Origin: Bacteroidales bacterium UBA6431
GTDB taxonomy: Bacteria > Bacteroidota > Bacteroidia > Bacteroidales > UBA932
Direction: 5' to 3'
DNA length: 64,000 nt
Assembly (NCBI GenBank): GCA_002439095.1
Contig: DJOT01000019.1
Span: 71,541 to 135,540 of the forward strand
The position numbers and the translations under genes are program-made. The first letter of the stretch is position 1. Each line of letters starts with the position of its first letter. Of the stretch, positions 1 through 8,913 are shown in pieces. The notes under the pieces are model-generated. The model ran no database searches. It was not told the DNA's origin and saw only the letters and a list, made by a program, of their open reading frames with translations.

Positions 1-108
1 AACTCCCGCGATACGCACTTTATTGCCGTTGCAGGCATCGGTGGCATCGCTCCGCGTCTTGAAAATGCGGATTGCCCAGAGATACTTGTCAAGTCTCACG
101 CTTTCCAT
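1..108 (-). CDS. hslR: Hsp15-like S4 RNA-binding protein, 3' part outside window
   Basis: Only the first 36 codons lie in the window. The translation begins MESVRLDKYLWAIRIFKTRS, the typical opening of the S4 RNA-binding domain of Hsp15/HslR (V-RLDKWLWA-R-FKTRS). Known family members bind stalled 50S subunits that carry nascent-chain tRNA and help recycle them. The ATG lies 1 nt after the stop of the upstream DJ-1 family gene, so the two are probably cotranscribed and translationally coupled. The rest of the S4 domain and the C-terminus are beyond the window edge, so completeness cannot be judged. Confidence 0.8.
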   Translation of the reverse strand, partial: MESVRLDKYLWAIRIFKTRSDATDACNGNKVRIAGV

Positions 109-109
109 A

Positions 110-682
110 TCAGTCAAGATAGAGAGCATGCCGCACTTCCGATGCGACTTTCTCGCCACGCAGGTAATTCAATATCGCAAGGCCGAATGCCGGAGCGTGC
201 CCGGCAGAACGGCCGGTGATGATGCGCCCGCAGACGACAGACGGCCTCGGAGTAAACACCGCGCCCTTTGCCTGAAGATAAGTTTCAAAACCGTCAAAGC
301 ACGTGAATTCCACACCCTCAAGCCCATCCAGCTGGCTGAGCACGAGTCCGGGAGCAGCGCAGATGGCAGCCACTGTACCTCCGGCCCTGTAATGGGCTTT
401 CATCATGTCCGTCAATTCCGTACAGGAAGCAAGCGTAGAGGAGCCCGGCATACCTCCTGGGAAAATCATGACATCCTCTCTGCAAGTGCCTTCCTGAGAG
501 CGGCCCACGTCAGCAAGATGTCCGTCAGGAATCACGCTGACACCATGTGAAGACCTTACGCTTCCGGCATCACCGACAGCCGTAAGTTTGACATCAACTC
601 CGCCGCGGCGGAGAATGTCACAGACAGCGAGGGCCTCAACGTCCTCGAATCCGTCTGCAAGAAATATTCTGACACCTTTCAT
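110..682 (-). CDS. DJ-1/PfpI (ThiJ/YajL) family protein
   Basis: This 190-aa protein has the flavodoxin-like fold signature of the DJ-1 superfamily. It opens with an IFLADGFEDVEAL motif carrying the conserved Glu near residue 14, and has AAICAAPGL around residue 107 with the nucleophile-elbow Cys. Length matches the YajL/DJ-1 branch (about 190 aa). Reported activities in the family include glyoxalase III, protein deglycase and redox chaperone functions; the sequence alone does not choose among them. It begins 3 nt after the ManA-like gene ends and stops 1 nt before hslR, so it sits in the middle of a tight operon. Confidence 0.88.
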   Translation of the reverse strand: MKGVRIFLADGFEDVEALAVCDILRRGGVDVKLTAVGDAGSVRSSHGVSVIPDGHLADVGRSQEGTCREDVMIFPGGMPGSSTLASCTELTDMMKAHYRAGGTVAAICAAPGLVLSQLDGLEGVEFTCFDGFETYLQAKGAVFTPRPSVVCGRIITGRSAGHAPAFGLAILNYLRGEKVASEVRHALYLD

Positions 683-685
683 TTT

Positions 686-1675
686 CTATTCGTCTTCGGG
701 AAGCGTCGCTTCCACATCTGGATTTATATATTTGTCCGGCTCGACGCGGTTGACCGTTGCACAGACAAGAACAGTGTCCCTGTCTGTCGGGACAAGGGCA
801 AAATCCTCACATTCAGCAGGAACCAGCATAAGCTCTCCCTTCCCCAGGGGATAATCCTCCGTCTGCCCCCCGCCAAGAATCTGCACGGAGAGAGCTCCGC
901 TCAAACAGAAACAAAGTGTAAACGGGTTGTCCTCCCCGCACCGCACCCTGACGGGATCATGAAGCGGCATCCTGTCTATGATGAACTGAGGCAGACAGGC
1001 AAGCCTGTCCCCGGCCGCCGGCACAGTGGAGAAGCGCGTATAAGTTATGAAATCAAGAGCATCTGTAATGTTCAGAGAAGCGTCGAATTCTTCATAAGAT
1101 ACCGGCTCACCCCAGCCGCACAGGCAGAAATCAAGAGGAGACGACTCCCCTATCTCAAGAATCTCCACATCCCCGAAAGCAGCATGCGGAGTACCCGACG
1201 GTATCAGCAGACTCTGTCCGGCATACGGGGCTACCAGATTGAGAATGTTCTCCACGCTGCCGTCCTCACAAGATGACAGCAGTTCCGACGCATCACAATC
1301 CCTACGGAAACCGGCTGCGATTCTTGCATCCTTTCCCGCCCGGAGGACATACCAGAGCTTCTCCTTGCCAAGAAGGTCGTACCTCTGTCCGGCGATCTCA
1401 TCGCCGGGGCTGACCCTGAGCGGCATACGCCCCTTGACTTTCAGGCGGCGGACCGTAAGAGGAAACTGCCGGCCATAGAAATCATAAGCCCTTTCGCCCG
1501 GAATCCGGTCGAAATAGGTATCCATCAACTCCCCGACACTGTTGCCGGCAAGCCAGCCGCTTCGCACCAGGGAATCCCGATAGCCGAGATCCGCCAGCAG
1601 GAACTCTTCAGTTCCCCAGGCATAATCGTCCTGCAGGACACAGAACTTCAAAGGATATAGCTTCTTCTCTTCCAT
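686..1675 (-). CDS. manA: Mannose-6-phosphate isomerase-like protein (type I PMI family)
   Basis: A 329-aa cupin-fold protein similar to class I phosphomannose isomerases, which interconvert mannose-6-P and fructose-6-P using one zinc. The order of motifs fits: an AWGTEEFLLADLG segment near the N-terminus, FPLTVRRLKVKGRMPLRVSPGD around residues 70-92, IPSGTPHAAFGDVEILEIGESS around 157-178 (the His-containing zinc/active-site loop), and a C-terminal second cupin. The usual QPH-D metal motif appears as RVSPGD, so it is a divergent member and the substrate is inferred. It has its own likely promoter in the short gap after the lolC-like gene. Confidence 0.72.
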   Translation of the reverse strand: MEEKKLYPLKFCVLQDDYAWGTEEFLLADLGYRDSLVRSGWLAGNSVGELMDTYFDRIPGERAYDFYGRQFPLTVRRLKVKGRMPLRVSPGDEIAGQRYDLLGKEKLWYVLRAGKDARIAAGFRRDCDASELLSSCEDGSVENILNLVAPYAGQSLLIPSGTPHAAFGDVEILEIGESSPLDFCLCGWGEPVSYEEFDASLNITDALDFITYTRFSTVPAAGDRLACLPQFIIDRMPLHDPVRVRCGEDNPFTLCFCLSGALSVQILGGGQTEDYPLGKGELMLVPAECEDFALVPTDRDTVLVCATVNRVEPDKYINPDVEATLPEDE

Positions 1676-1689
1676 TTTCGGACAAAGTG

Positions 1690-1697
1690 CAAATATA
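1690..1697 (-). promoter_or_regulatory. Bacteroidota -7 box upstream of manA-like gene
   Basis: Read on the minus strand this is TATATTTG, a perfect TAnnTTTG box, ending 14 nt before the ATG at 1675. Nineteen nt upstream is TTC rather than the usual TTG. It lies in the 34-nt gap between the permease and manA-like genes and would allow their independent expression with a very short leader. Confidence 0.5.
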
Positions 1698-1709
1698 GTG
1701 TTTTTCCGC

Positions 1710-2921
1710 TTAAGCCGAACGTCTCAGCCTTGAAGACGATATGAATGCGATGACAAATCCGATAAGCGCAACCCCCGCAGCGGTCAGCAGGACATCGGCG
1801 GCCTGCAGCTGTACCGGGTAGGACTGGATAAAAAAACCGCCCGGCATCTTGACGATGCCGAAGTGCTGCTGAAGCAAGGTCAGCCCCACACCGCAGACAA
1901 GACCCACAAGCAGTCCGCAAAGAGAAATCATCCAGCCTTCAAGGAGAAAAATCCGTCTGACAAAAGAATCCCGCGCTCCCATGGTACGCAAAATCGAAAT
2001 GTCCCCTTCCTTCTCCACCACAAGCATTGAAAGGGAGCCGAAGATATTGAATGCCACGATGATGACCACAAACAGGAGGATCGCGAAAATGGCCAGTTTC
2101 TCATAGCGCATCATCTTGTAGAGGGAACTGTTCTGCATGTATCTGTCCTCCACCTTGAAGTCCGGCCCCACAGAAGCGGCCATCTCACTCCTCAAACGGG
2201 AGAGATCAACCCCCGCAGCCGTCCTCAACTCTATCCCGGAAACCAGGTTTCTGTCATCTTTTCCGAGAAGATTGCGCATGACCTCTATCGGCACCACGAT
2301 CAGGGATGCATCAGATGCTGAACTTATGCTGAAAATACTCCCTACAACCAGACTCTCGCTCCCAAGCGCGGCTGACGGGCCGAGAAGAGGATTTACAGAG
2401 CCGCCATCGGGATAGTGGAGCACAAGATGCTCAAGAAAACGGGGATTTATGCCCATGTCCCAGGCGATTCCGGCTCCGACTGACACCTGCGGCAGCTGAC
2501 CCTTGTGCAGAGAGAATGTACCGGCAGTAATATGCGAAGCAAGAGGGCTGTGCGCTTCGTAGACACTGTCCACACCCTTGGCGATGGCGATCCCCTGCTT
2601 GTCTCCATAAGTGATGAAGACATTCTTTTCAAGCACCTGCGAAACGCTTTCCAGACGTGGATCAGACCCCTCAAGGCCGAATCCGAGCGAATCAGCATCA
2701 AACAAGGAGCCGTCAGACGCAGAAATCAGCAGATCCGGAGAAAGGTCGGAAATGTTGGAGCGGATGATGCCGTCAAACCCGTTGTATACCGACAGGATCA
2801 ATATCAACGCGGCAGTACCGATGGCAATGCCGGCCGCACTGATCGCGGAAATCACATTGATGACATTATGCGACTTCTTGGCGAACAGATAACGGAATGC
2901 TATGAACAGCCCCGCATCCAA
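1710..2921 (-). CDS. LolC/LolE-type lipoprotein-releasing permease (FtsX family)
   Basis: A 403-aa inner-membrane permease with the FtsX/MacB layout. One transmembrane segment at about residues 21-45 (NVISAISAAGIAIGTAALIL) is followed by a roughly 220-residue periplasmic domain and three C-terminal membrane segments (around 275-300, 325-350 and 370-395). The opening FIAFRYLFAKKSHNVINVIS is typical of LolC/E, which extracts lipoproteins from the inner membrane with the ATPase LolD. No lolD gene is adjacent, so the ATPase must be elsewhere. The start is 3 nt after the rbfA stop, indicating cotranscription with tyrS-rbfA. Confidence 0.85.
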   Translation of the reverse strand: MDAGLFIAFRYLFAKKSHNVINVISAISAAGIAIGTAALILILSVYNGFDGIIRSNISDLSPDLLISASDGSLFDADSLGFGLEGSDPRLESVSQVLEKNVFITYGDKQGIAIAKGVDSVYEAHSPLASHITAGTFSLHKGQLPQVSVGAGIAWDMGINPRFLEHLVLHYPDGGSVNPLLGPSAALGSESLVVGSIFSISSASDASLIVVPIEVMRNLLGKDDRNLVSGIELRTAAGVDLSRLRSEMAASVGPDFKVEDRYMQNSSLYKMMRYEKLAIFAILLFVVIIVAFNIFGSLSMLVVEKEGDISILRTMGARDSFVRRIFLLEGWMISLCGLLVGLVCGVGLTLLQQHFGIVKMPGGFFIQSYPVQLQAADVLLTAAGVALIGFVIAFISSSRLRRSA

Positions 2922-2924
2922 AGA

Positions 2925-3278
2925 TCACTTCTTAAGAAGTTCGTCTATGCGTTCGGCATAGTCGAGCGTCGTATCCTGATAGAAATCAAGTTCCGGCACG
3001 ATACGGAGCTGCGATGCCACCTCGCGGCCGAGAGCCCCCCTCAAGGAACGTTTCTCCTCCTCAAGACGCTTCATGACAGCGGGAGCCTTGTCCGAGGGGA
3101 AGATGCTGACATAGACCTTGGCGATGCTCAGATCCGGGCTGACACGCACCTCGCTCACCGTCACAAGACAGCCCTCAAAGGCTGCCATGCCGCGGCTGCG
3201 GATGATTTCCGAAAGGTCGCGCTGAAGTTCGCGCGCGACCTGAAGTTGTCTCTTGCTCTCAGGCTTATCCATTGACAA
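2925..3278 (-). CDS. rbfA: Ribosome-binding factor A
   Basis: A 117-aa protein with the KH-like fold signature of RbfA: a start rich in basic residues (ESKRQLQVARELQRDLSEII), a central VSEVRVSPDLSIAKVYVSIFP strand-turn-strand, and LRIVPELDFYQDTTLDYAERIDELL at the end. RbfA binds the 30S subunit and helps 16S rRNA 5'-end maturation and cold adaptation. Its start overlaps the 3' end of tyrS by 14 nt, so translation is probably coupled. Length and motifs are normal for the family. Confidence 0.93.
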   Translation of the reverse strand: MSMDKPESKRQLQVARELQRDLSEIIRSRGMAAFEGCLVTVSEVRVSPDLSIAKVYVSIFPSDKAPAVMKRLEEEKRSLRGALGREVASQLRIVPELDFYQDTTLDYAERIDELLKK

Positions 3279-4557
3279 TGATTATATAATAATCCTTTTT
3301 ACCTTTCTGGACAAGTATATACTTGCCGTCTATGATATCATCCTCGGTGAGATTGCGTGAGATATCATTCATTTTGGCCTTGTTGAGACTGAAGCCGTTC
3401 TGCTGAATCATCTTGCGGGCCTCACCCTTGGAAGGGAAAACTGAAGTCTCCACGGCAAGAGCGTCCAGAATGCCGAGCGGCAGGCGGGCTCTCTCGATAT
3501 TGAAAGTCGGCACCCCGTCGAACACCGCAAGGAAAGTCTTCTCATCCAATGACTTCAGATCTTCGGTAGTAGCTTTACCGAAGAGCATCTGTGAAGCCAC
3601 CACGGCAGTCTCGTACTCCTTCTGGCCATGCACCATTATGGTCACCTCCCGGGCGAGAAGCTTCTGGAGTTCACGTTTCTCCGGGCACTCCTTATGGGCG
3701 GCGATTGCAGCTTCTATGGTCTCACGGTCCAGCATGGTGAAGATCTTGATATAGCGCTCGGCATCGGCATCGCTCACGTTGAGCCAGAACTGATAGAACT
3801 GGTAAGGAGACGTCCTCTCCGCATCCAGCCAGATGTTGCCTTTTTCGGTCTTGCCGAACTTGCCGCCGTCAGCCTTTGTGATAAGCGGACAGGTCAGGGC
3901 ATAAGCCTCGCCGCCGCAGGTGCGGCGTATGAGTTCTGTTCCCGTGGTGATATTGCCCCACTGATCCGCACCCCCGAGCTGAAGCTTGACTCCCCGGTGC
4001 TGGTAAAGGTACAGGAAATCATATCCCTGAAGAAGCTGATATGTGAACTCAGTAAATGACATCCCCTCGGAGGAGTCGCGGCTCAAGCGCTTCTTGACAG
4101 AATCCTTGCTCATCATGTAGTTGACGGTGATGAGTTTGCCGATGTCGCGGGTGAAATTGATGAAAGTGTAGTCCTTCATCCAGTCATAGTTGTTGACCAG
4201 TTCAGCCTTGTTGGGGGCGTCGGACTCGAAATCCAGAAAACGCGAAAGCTGCTCCTTGATGCACTTCACATTATGGGCAAGAGTCTGCTCATCGAGAAGA
4301 TTGCGCTCCTGACTTTTCATGGAAGGGTCGCCTATCATTCCCGTGGCACCTCCGACAAGAGCAAAAGGTTTATGTCCGCAAGCCTGAAAATGCTTGAGTA
4401 TCATGATGCTCACAAGATGGCCTATATGGAGAGAGTCTCCAGTCGGGTCAATTCCGACATAGGCGGATGCCGGTCCCTTCATAAGTTCCTCCTCCGTGCC
4501 CGGCATGATGTCATGGATCATGCCTCTCCAGCGGAGTTCCTCGATAAAATTCTTCAT
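3265..4557 (-). CDS. tyrS: Tyrosyl-tRNA synthetase
   Basis: A 430-aa class I aminoacyl-tRNA synthetase. The HIGH-type motif is seen as LHIGHLV at about residues 42-48, and the KMSKS-type loop as KFGKT at about 232-236 after LITKADGG. The tyrosine-pocket segment YQLLQGYDFLYLYQHRGVKLQLGGADQWGN is typical of bacterial TyrS. The C-terminal 65 residues form an S4 RNA-binding domain (GEARKMIQQNGFSLNK). It lies 22 nt after the zinc peptidase gene and overlaps rbfA by 14 nt. Confidence 0.96.
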   Translation of the reverse strand: MKNFIEELRWRGMIHDIMPGTEEELMKGPASAYVGIDPTGDSLHIGHLVSIMILKHFQACGHKPFALVGGATGMIGDPSMKSQERNLLDEQTLAHNVKCIKEQLSRFLDFESDAPNKAELVNNYDWMKDYTFINFTRDIGKLITVNYMMSKDSVKKRLSRDSSEGMSFTEFTYQLLQGYDFLYLYQHRGVKLQLGGADQWGNITTGTELIRRTCGGEAYALTCPLITKADGGKFGKTEKGNIWLDAERTSPYQFYQFWLNVSDADAERYIKIFTMLDRETIEAAIAAHKECPEKRELQKLLAREVTIMVHGQKEYETAVVASQMLFGKATTEDLKSLDEKTFLAVFDGVPTFNIERARLPLGILDALAVETSVFPSKGEARKMIQQNGFSLNKAKMNDISRNLTEDDIIDGKYILVQKGKKDYYIIIVNG

Positions 4558-4579
4558 ATATATTCAATATTTATTCCCA

Positions 4580-5254
4580 TCACCTGCGATTGTTCGCGAT
4601 CGAAATATAGTAAAACAGCGTAGCAAGAGAGCCCAATGCGGCTACAACATAGGTGTAGGCCGCCCACTTCAGGGCGTCTTCAGCCATAGGGCGTGTCCGC
4701 TCGTCCACAATCCCGGCTCCGTCAAGCCACTGCACAGCACGCTGACTCGCATTGATTTCCACAGGCAGCGTGATGAAACTGAAAAGCGTAGTCATTGCAA
4801 AAAGAGCGATGCCGCACCAGAGAAGCGCCGGAAAAGTATTGACCAGCAACACTCCGAGAAGAAGCACCCACTGGACAGTATTGTTCGCGAATGTCACCAC
4901 CGGGACAAGGGCGGAGCGCAAGCGCAGCGGAGCATAACCTCTCGCATGCTGGATGGCGTGGCCCGTCTCGTGGGCAGCCACGGCACAAGCCGCGATGGAG
5001 GCACTGCTGTAGACAGATTCACTGAGATTGATGGTCTTGTCCTGAGGGTTGAAATGGTCGGTCAGACGACCGGCGACAGACTGCACCGTCACATCGTTGA
5101 TTCCATTCTGCCGGAGCATCAGCCGGGCGATGTCAGCCCCGGTAAGTCCGTGGGGTGAAGGCACTTTGGAATATTTGTCGAACCGGCTCTGCAGAGTCAT
5201 CTGAATGACCCAGGAGAGCAGCATAACAACTATGAGAATTAACCAGATTGACAT
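4580..5254 (-). CDS. Membrane zinc metallopeptidase (Zn_peptidase_2 / YugP family)
   Basis: A 224-aa protein with an N-terminal membrane anchor (residues 3-20) and the zinc-protease motif AHETGHAIQHA at about residues 94-104, followed by RGYAPLRLRSALVPV and further hydrophobic segments (about 120-160 and 200-220). This is the arrangement of the YugP/DUF-type neutral zinc metallopeptidases found in Firmicutes and Bacteroidota. The motif supports peptidase chemistry; no substrate is known. It is the probable first gene of the run tyrS-rbfA-lolC. A 44-nt gap separates it from the outer-membrane gene upstream; I saw no clear -7 box there. Confidence 0.85.
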   Translation of the reverse strand: MSIWLILIVVMLLSWVIQMTLQSRFDKYSKVPSPHGLTGADIARLMLRQNGINDVTVQSVAGRLTDHFNPQDKTINLSESVYSSASIAACAVAAHETGHAIQHARGYAPLRLRSALVPVVTFANNTVQWVLLLGVLLVNTFPALLWCGIALFAMTTLFSFITLPVEINASQRAVQWLDGAGIVDERTRPMAEDALKWAAYTYVVAALGSLATLFYYISIANNRR

Positions 5255-5298
5255 GTTTTTCGTTCTTTTGTGTTAAACAAGCTAGTAAAAGCCGGGTG

Positions 5299-5961
5299 TC
5301 AAAATACAAAGGCTATGCCGAAGACTATCCTGAAATTGTCCTTGGTATAGTTGTTCGTCCATACCAGAAATTCATAATTTCCTATGGCCCAAGAACATCC
5401 CACAGCAATATCAGGAACTGAGTCAAAACGCCACGAGTGAATCGTACCGGCCATAGGAATGAGCGTGGAACCACCTGGAAGGGGGAATTTCGCTCCAAGA
5501 TACAGCCAGTGCTCAATATCCGCCATTTTGTCAGTATGGACGGTCCACAGCGTGTTGGACAGCCAATAATACTTGCCGTCAGGGTCGAAAGCCCCATGCA
5601 TATAAAGGCCGCTGGTGATGTAGGAGAACTTGTGAGAGTCGCTCAGAGAAAAGGTCGGGCTCGTCTGCACTCCTACATTGAAATAGTTGCTCTCGTAGAA
5701 CCCGGCCCTGAAAGTATATCCCGAGTACACTCCTGTCGGGCAGGTATACAATTCAAGGCCCACCGCCGTCTTGCCGATACCATATTGGAAAGTGGTGAAA
5801 GTCTCCTGATAGTTGACCTCCGGGCGGAACTTGATGGAATGGTAGCCGAAAAGTCTGCCGTCACCCGGAGCCGGGGCGTAGAACGGAACCTGGGAAAGCC
5901 CGGACATGCACTTGAGCACAAGCACGAGCACAAAAATGGATTTCAGATGTCGAGCAGCCAT
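5299..5961 (-). CDS. Secreted protein, probable small outer-membrane beta-barrel, unknown function
   Basis: I do not recognise a named family. The 220-aa product begins with a signal peptide (SIFVLVLVLKCMSGLSQVPF, cleavage probably after the SQ region). The rest is dominated by alternating aromatic/hydrophobic and polar residues (YTFRAGFYESNYFNVGVQTSPTF and similar), and it ends in Phe (FGIAFVF), as outer-membrane barrels do. It starts 14 nt after ettA ends, so it is probably read through from ettA. A barrel fold is inference from composition and the terminal Phe. Confidence 0.6.
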   Translation of the reverse strand: MAARHLKSIFVLVLVLKCMSGLSQVPFYAPAPGDGRLFGYHSIKFRPEVNYQETFTTFQYGIGKTAVGLELYTCPTGVYSGYTFRAGFYESNYFNVGVQTSPTFSLSDSHKFSYITSGLYMHGAFDPDGKYYWLSNTLWTVHTDKMADIEHWLYLGAKFPLPGGSTLIPMAGTIHSWRFDSVPDIAVGCSWAIGNYEFLVWTNNYTKDNFRIVFGIAFVF

Positions 5962-5975
5962 AAATTGAGATGTTT

Positions 5976-7652
5976 TTATTCCATGAGTTTCTTATAACGG
6001 AAGCGCTTCGGCTCGACGTTGCCGAGCCGCGCCTTGCGGTTCTCCTCGTACTCAGCATAGTTGCCCTCGAAGAACACCACCTGAGAGTCCCCCTCGTATG
6101 CAAGGATATGAGTGGCGATCCTGTCAAGGAACCAGCGGTCGTGGCTGATCACCACAGCGCAGCCCGCAAAGTTCTCAAGGCCATCCTCCAATGCACGTAT
6201 AGTATTGACATCCACATCATTGGTCGGCTCGTCGAGCAGGAGCACATTGCCCTCATCCTTGAGAGTCAGAGCCAGATGCAGGCGGTTGCGTTCACCGCCT
6301 GAGAGCACGCCGCAGAGTTTCTCCTGATCGGCTCCGCTGAGATTGAAACGCGACACCCAGGCACGGGCGTTGATGTCCTTGTTGCCCAGTCTCACCCACT
6401 CGGAATTCCCGGCAATCGTCTCGTACACGGTCTTGTCCGGATCTATGCTCCGGTGCTGCTGGTCCACATAGGAAATCTTGACCGTATCCCCAATCTCAAT
6501 AGTACCGGTATCCGGAGTCTCCGTTCCCATTATCATGCGGAAAAGAGTCGTCTTTCCGGCACCGTTCGGCCCGATAACGCCCACAATGCCCGCAGGCGGC
6601 AGTGAGAAAGAGAGATGCTCGAAAAGCACCTTGTCACCGTAGGCCTTCGAAACGTCGCGGAACTCGATGACCTTGTCACCGAGACGCGGCCCGTTAGGGA
6701 TGTAGATTTCAAGGTTGGCCTCTTTCTCGCGGGCATCGGCTGCGGCAAGCTTCTCGTATGCCCCGAGACGCGCTTTCTGCTTGGCCTGTCGGGCTTTGGG
6801 TGCCATGCGGACCCACTCCAGCTCGTGCTGGAGAGTCTTGCGCCTGCGGCTCTCCTGCTTTTCTTCCAGCTCAAGCCTTTTCGTCTTCTGCTCCAGCCAA
6901 GAGCTGTAGTTGCCTTTCCACGGAATGCCTTCCCCGCGGTCAAGTTCCAGAATCCAGCCGGCCACGTTGTCCAGGAAGTAGCGGTCGTGGGTAACGGCTA
7001 TCACCGTGCCCTTGTATTGTCTGAGATGGGCTTCAAGCCACTGGATGCTCTCTGTGTCAAGATGGTTGGTAGGCTCGTCGAGCAGAAGCACGTCCGGTTC
7101 GCGCAGAAGCAGGCGGCACAAGGCCACACGGCGGCGTTCTCCCCCGGAAAGGGTGGATATCTTAGCATCTGCCGGCGGGCAGTTCAAGGCATCCATGGCC
7201 CTCTCAAGCTTGGACTCCAGTTCCCAGCCGCCGAGGTGCTCGATCTGTTCAGACAGTTCTCCCTGTCTCTCGATGAGGGCAGCCATCTGGTCATCGTCCA
7301 TCGGCTCCATGAACTTCATGGATATCTCGTTGTACTCGTCGAGCACGTCCTTGACCTCCTTGACCCCCTCTTCCACTACCTCCAGCACCGTCTTGTCTGG
7401 ATCCATTTGAGGTTCCTGCTCAAGGTAACCCACCGAATACCCGGGTGCCCACACCACTTCCCCGCGGTATGACTTCTCCACCCCGGCTATTATCTTGAGG
7501 AGTGTGGACTTTCCGGAGCCGTTGAGACCGATGATGCCGATCTTCGCCCCGTAAAAGAATGAGAGATAGATGTCTTTGAGAATTGTCTTGTTGTTGTGCG
7601 GCAGGACTTTGCCCACGCCGTTCATTGAGAATATTATCTTTTCGTCTGCCAT
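5976..7652 (-). CDS. ettA: Energy-dependent translational throttle protein (ABC-F ATPase)
   Basis: A 558-aa soluble ABC-F protein with two ATPase cassettes and no membrane segments. Walker A motifs are GLNGSGKST (about residue 39-47) and GPNGAGKTT; the ABC signatures are LSGGERRRVALCRLLL and LSGGERNRLHLALTL; Walker B regions are LLLDEPTNHLD and LLLDEPTNDVD. The linker between cassettes is long, charged and helical (ELEEKQESRRRKTLQHELEW), as in EttA, which gates the ribosomal E site according to ATP level. I chose the ATG at 7652 because MADEKIIFSMNGVGK matches the family start. The frame is open 40 codons upstream but that stretch overlaps the kinase gene and does not resemble EttA. Confidence 0.95.
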   Translation of the reverse strand: MADEKIIFSMNGVGKVLPHNNKTILKDIYLSFFYGAKIGIIGLNGSGKSTLLKIIAGVEKSYRGEVVWAPGYSVGYLEQEPQMDPDKTVLEVVEEGVKEVKDVLDEYNEISMKFMEPMDDDQMAALIERQGELSEQIEHLGGWELESKLERAMDALNCPPADAKISTLSGGERRRVALCRLLLREPDVLLLDEPTNHLDTESIQWLEAHLRQYKGTVIAVTHDRYFLDNVAGWILELDRGEGIPWKGNYSSWLEQKTKRLELEEKQESRRRKTLQHELEWVRMAPKARQAKQKARLGAYEKLAAADAREKEANLEIYIPNGPRLGDKVIEFRDVSKAYGDKVLFEHLSFSLPPAGIVGVIGPNGAGKTTLFRMIMGTETPDTGTIEIGDTVKISYVDQQHRSIDPDKTVYETIAGNSEWVRLGNKDINARAWVSRFNLSGADQEKLCGVLSGGERNRLHLALTLKDEGNVLLLDEPTNDVDVNTIRALEDGLENFAGCAVVISHDRWFLDRIATHILAYEGDSQVVFFEGNYAEYEENRKARLGNVEPKRFRYKKLME

Positions 7653-7667
7653 ATCCGCATTTTTGCG

Positions 7668-7698
7668 CAAAAATACGGAATAATCAGATGCTTCGCAA
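7668..7698 (-). promoter_or_regulatory. ettA promoter inside the 3' end of the histidine kinase gene
   Basis: On the minus strand there is TTG (7698-7696), a 20-nt spacer and TATTTTTG (7675-7668), a full Bacteroidota -33/-7 arrangement. The -7 box ends 15 nt before the ettA ATG. The -33 element and most of the spacer lie within the last codons of the kinase gene. Confidence 0.65.
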
Positions 7699-8913
7699 GG
7701 TGAAACGGAATCCCAGCCCCCCGCCGTCCACGCGATAGGCGCTGATGCTCCCCTTATGGAAGCGGACAGCATTGCGCACTATGGAAAGGCCCAGTCCCGA
7801 GCCGCCCACAGGTTTCGCCCTGTCGGCATCGATACGGTAGAAGCGGTCGAATATCTTTTCAAGCTCGCCCCGCTCTACCCCGCGGCCTGTGTCATGATAG
7901 TCTATGCTGCATTCCCCCTCCCCCGACATGACTCCGGAGACGCTTATTCGGCAACCGTCGCCGGCATACTTGAGGGTGTTCTCCACAAGATTGCGGAAAA
8001 TGGAGTAGACAAGCTGATAGTTGGCAGTGATGCAGACAGGCGGAAGCTGGTTGTCCACCGTAATGCCGTGGGCTGCCAGTTGGCCAGACATCTCTTCAGT
8101 CACCTCAACCATGACTGTCCGGATATTGACAGGCTTGAGCTTGAACTGCTCGGGAACTTCCTCCAGTTTGGTAATGAGGGAGATGTCAGTGATCATGTCC
8201 GAAAGCCTGAGCGCCTGCAGATAGGAGCGCTCAATGAAAAGGCTGCGCTTCTCCTCGCTGAGCTCGGGGTGATTGACAATAGTCTCAAGGTAGCCCTGGA
8301 TGCTGCTCACGGGGGTTTTGAGTTCGTGGGATATATTGCCGGTCATCTCATGTTTGAGCAGACGCGTCTGTCTGGCGGAGAGTTCCGCCTCGCGTCGCTG
8401 GAAACGGTCAGAGAGCCATACAAGAACGACAAGGGCGAGGGCCAGCAGGATGAAAACACTGAGTATGAGCATCCAGTCCGTCCTGAAAAACTTTCCCATC
8501 TCAACATCGAACACCTGGGCAACCCGTATTATCTTCCCGTCATAGGACTTGGCAAGATAGAAATACTTCCTGTCCGAAGACTCCGACTTGCGGATGGAAC
8601 TGCCCATCCCGCTGCGCAGACACTCTTTGATCTCCGGACGGCCAAGGTGGTTCTCCAGCTCGCCGGCAGAGACAGAGGAATCGTAGATGACCCGGCCTGA
8701 AGAATCTATTTCTGTAACCCTCAGATCATCCGGCATATATTTCAGCACGCCGTCCCCCTCATTTGCGATCATGTCCGCATAGCCTTCAAGCCTCGACTTG
8801 ATGATGGCACGCCGGTAACCGTCCTCGCTGACGAGCCCCAGACACACGGCTCCGAGAGCAAACACAAGGAAGACCGAAGAGATGGCGAATATGAGTTTAT
8901 TCCGGTAGCTCAT
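7684..8913 (-). CDS. Sensor histidine kinase, PhoR-like
   Basis: A 409-aa membrane kinase. It has a TM segment at about residues 7-27, a periplasmic sensor region of about 125 residues, and a second TM at about 152-172 (ILSVFILLALALVVLVWL). The DHp domain carries NISHELKTPVSSIQGYLETI with the phospho-acceptor His near residue 196, followed by the HATPase_c domain with N box (NLVENTLKYA), G1 (DTGRGVERGELEKIF) and G2 (GGSGLGLSIV). I start at the ATG at 8913 (MSYRNKLIFAISSVF), which overlaps the response-regulator gene by 17 nt. The pair is divergent from a Na/Pi cotransporter, so phosphate sensing is plausible but unproven. Confidence 0.88.
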   Translation of the reverse strand: MSYRNKLIFAISSVFLVFALGAVCLGLVSEDGYRRAIIKSRLEGYADMIANEGDGVLKYMPDDLRVTEIDSSGRVIYDSSVSAGELENHLGRPEIKECLRSGMGSSIRKSESSDRKYFYLAKSYDGKIIRVAQVFDVEMGKFFRTDWMLILSVFILLALALVVLVWLSDRFQRREAELSARQTRLLKHEMTGNISHELKTPVSSIQGYLETIVNHPELSEEKRSLFIERSYLQALRLSDMITDISLITKLEEVPEQFKLKPVNIRTVMVEVTEEMSGQLAAHGITVDNQLPPVCITANYQLVYSIFRNLVENTLKYAGDGCRISVSGVMSGEGECSIDYHDTGRGVERGELEKIFDRFYRIDADRAKPVGGSGLGLSIVRNAVRFHKGSISAYRVDGGGLGFRFTLRSI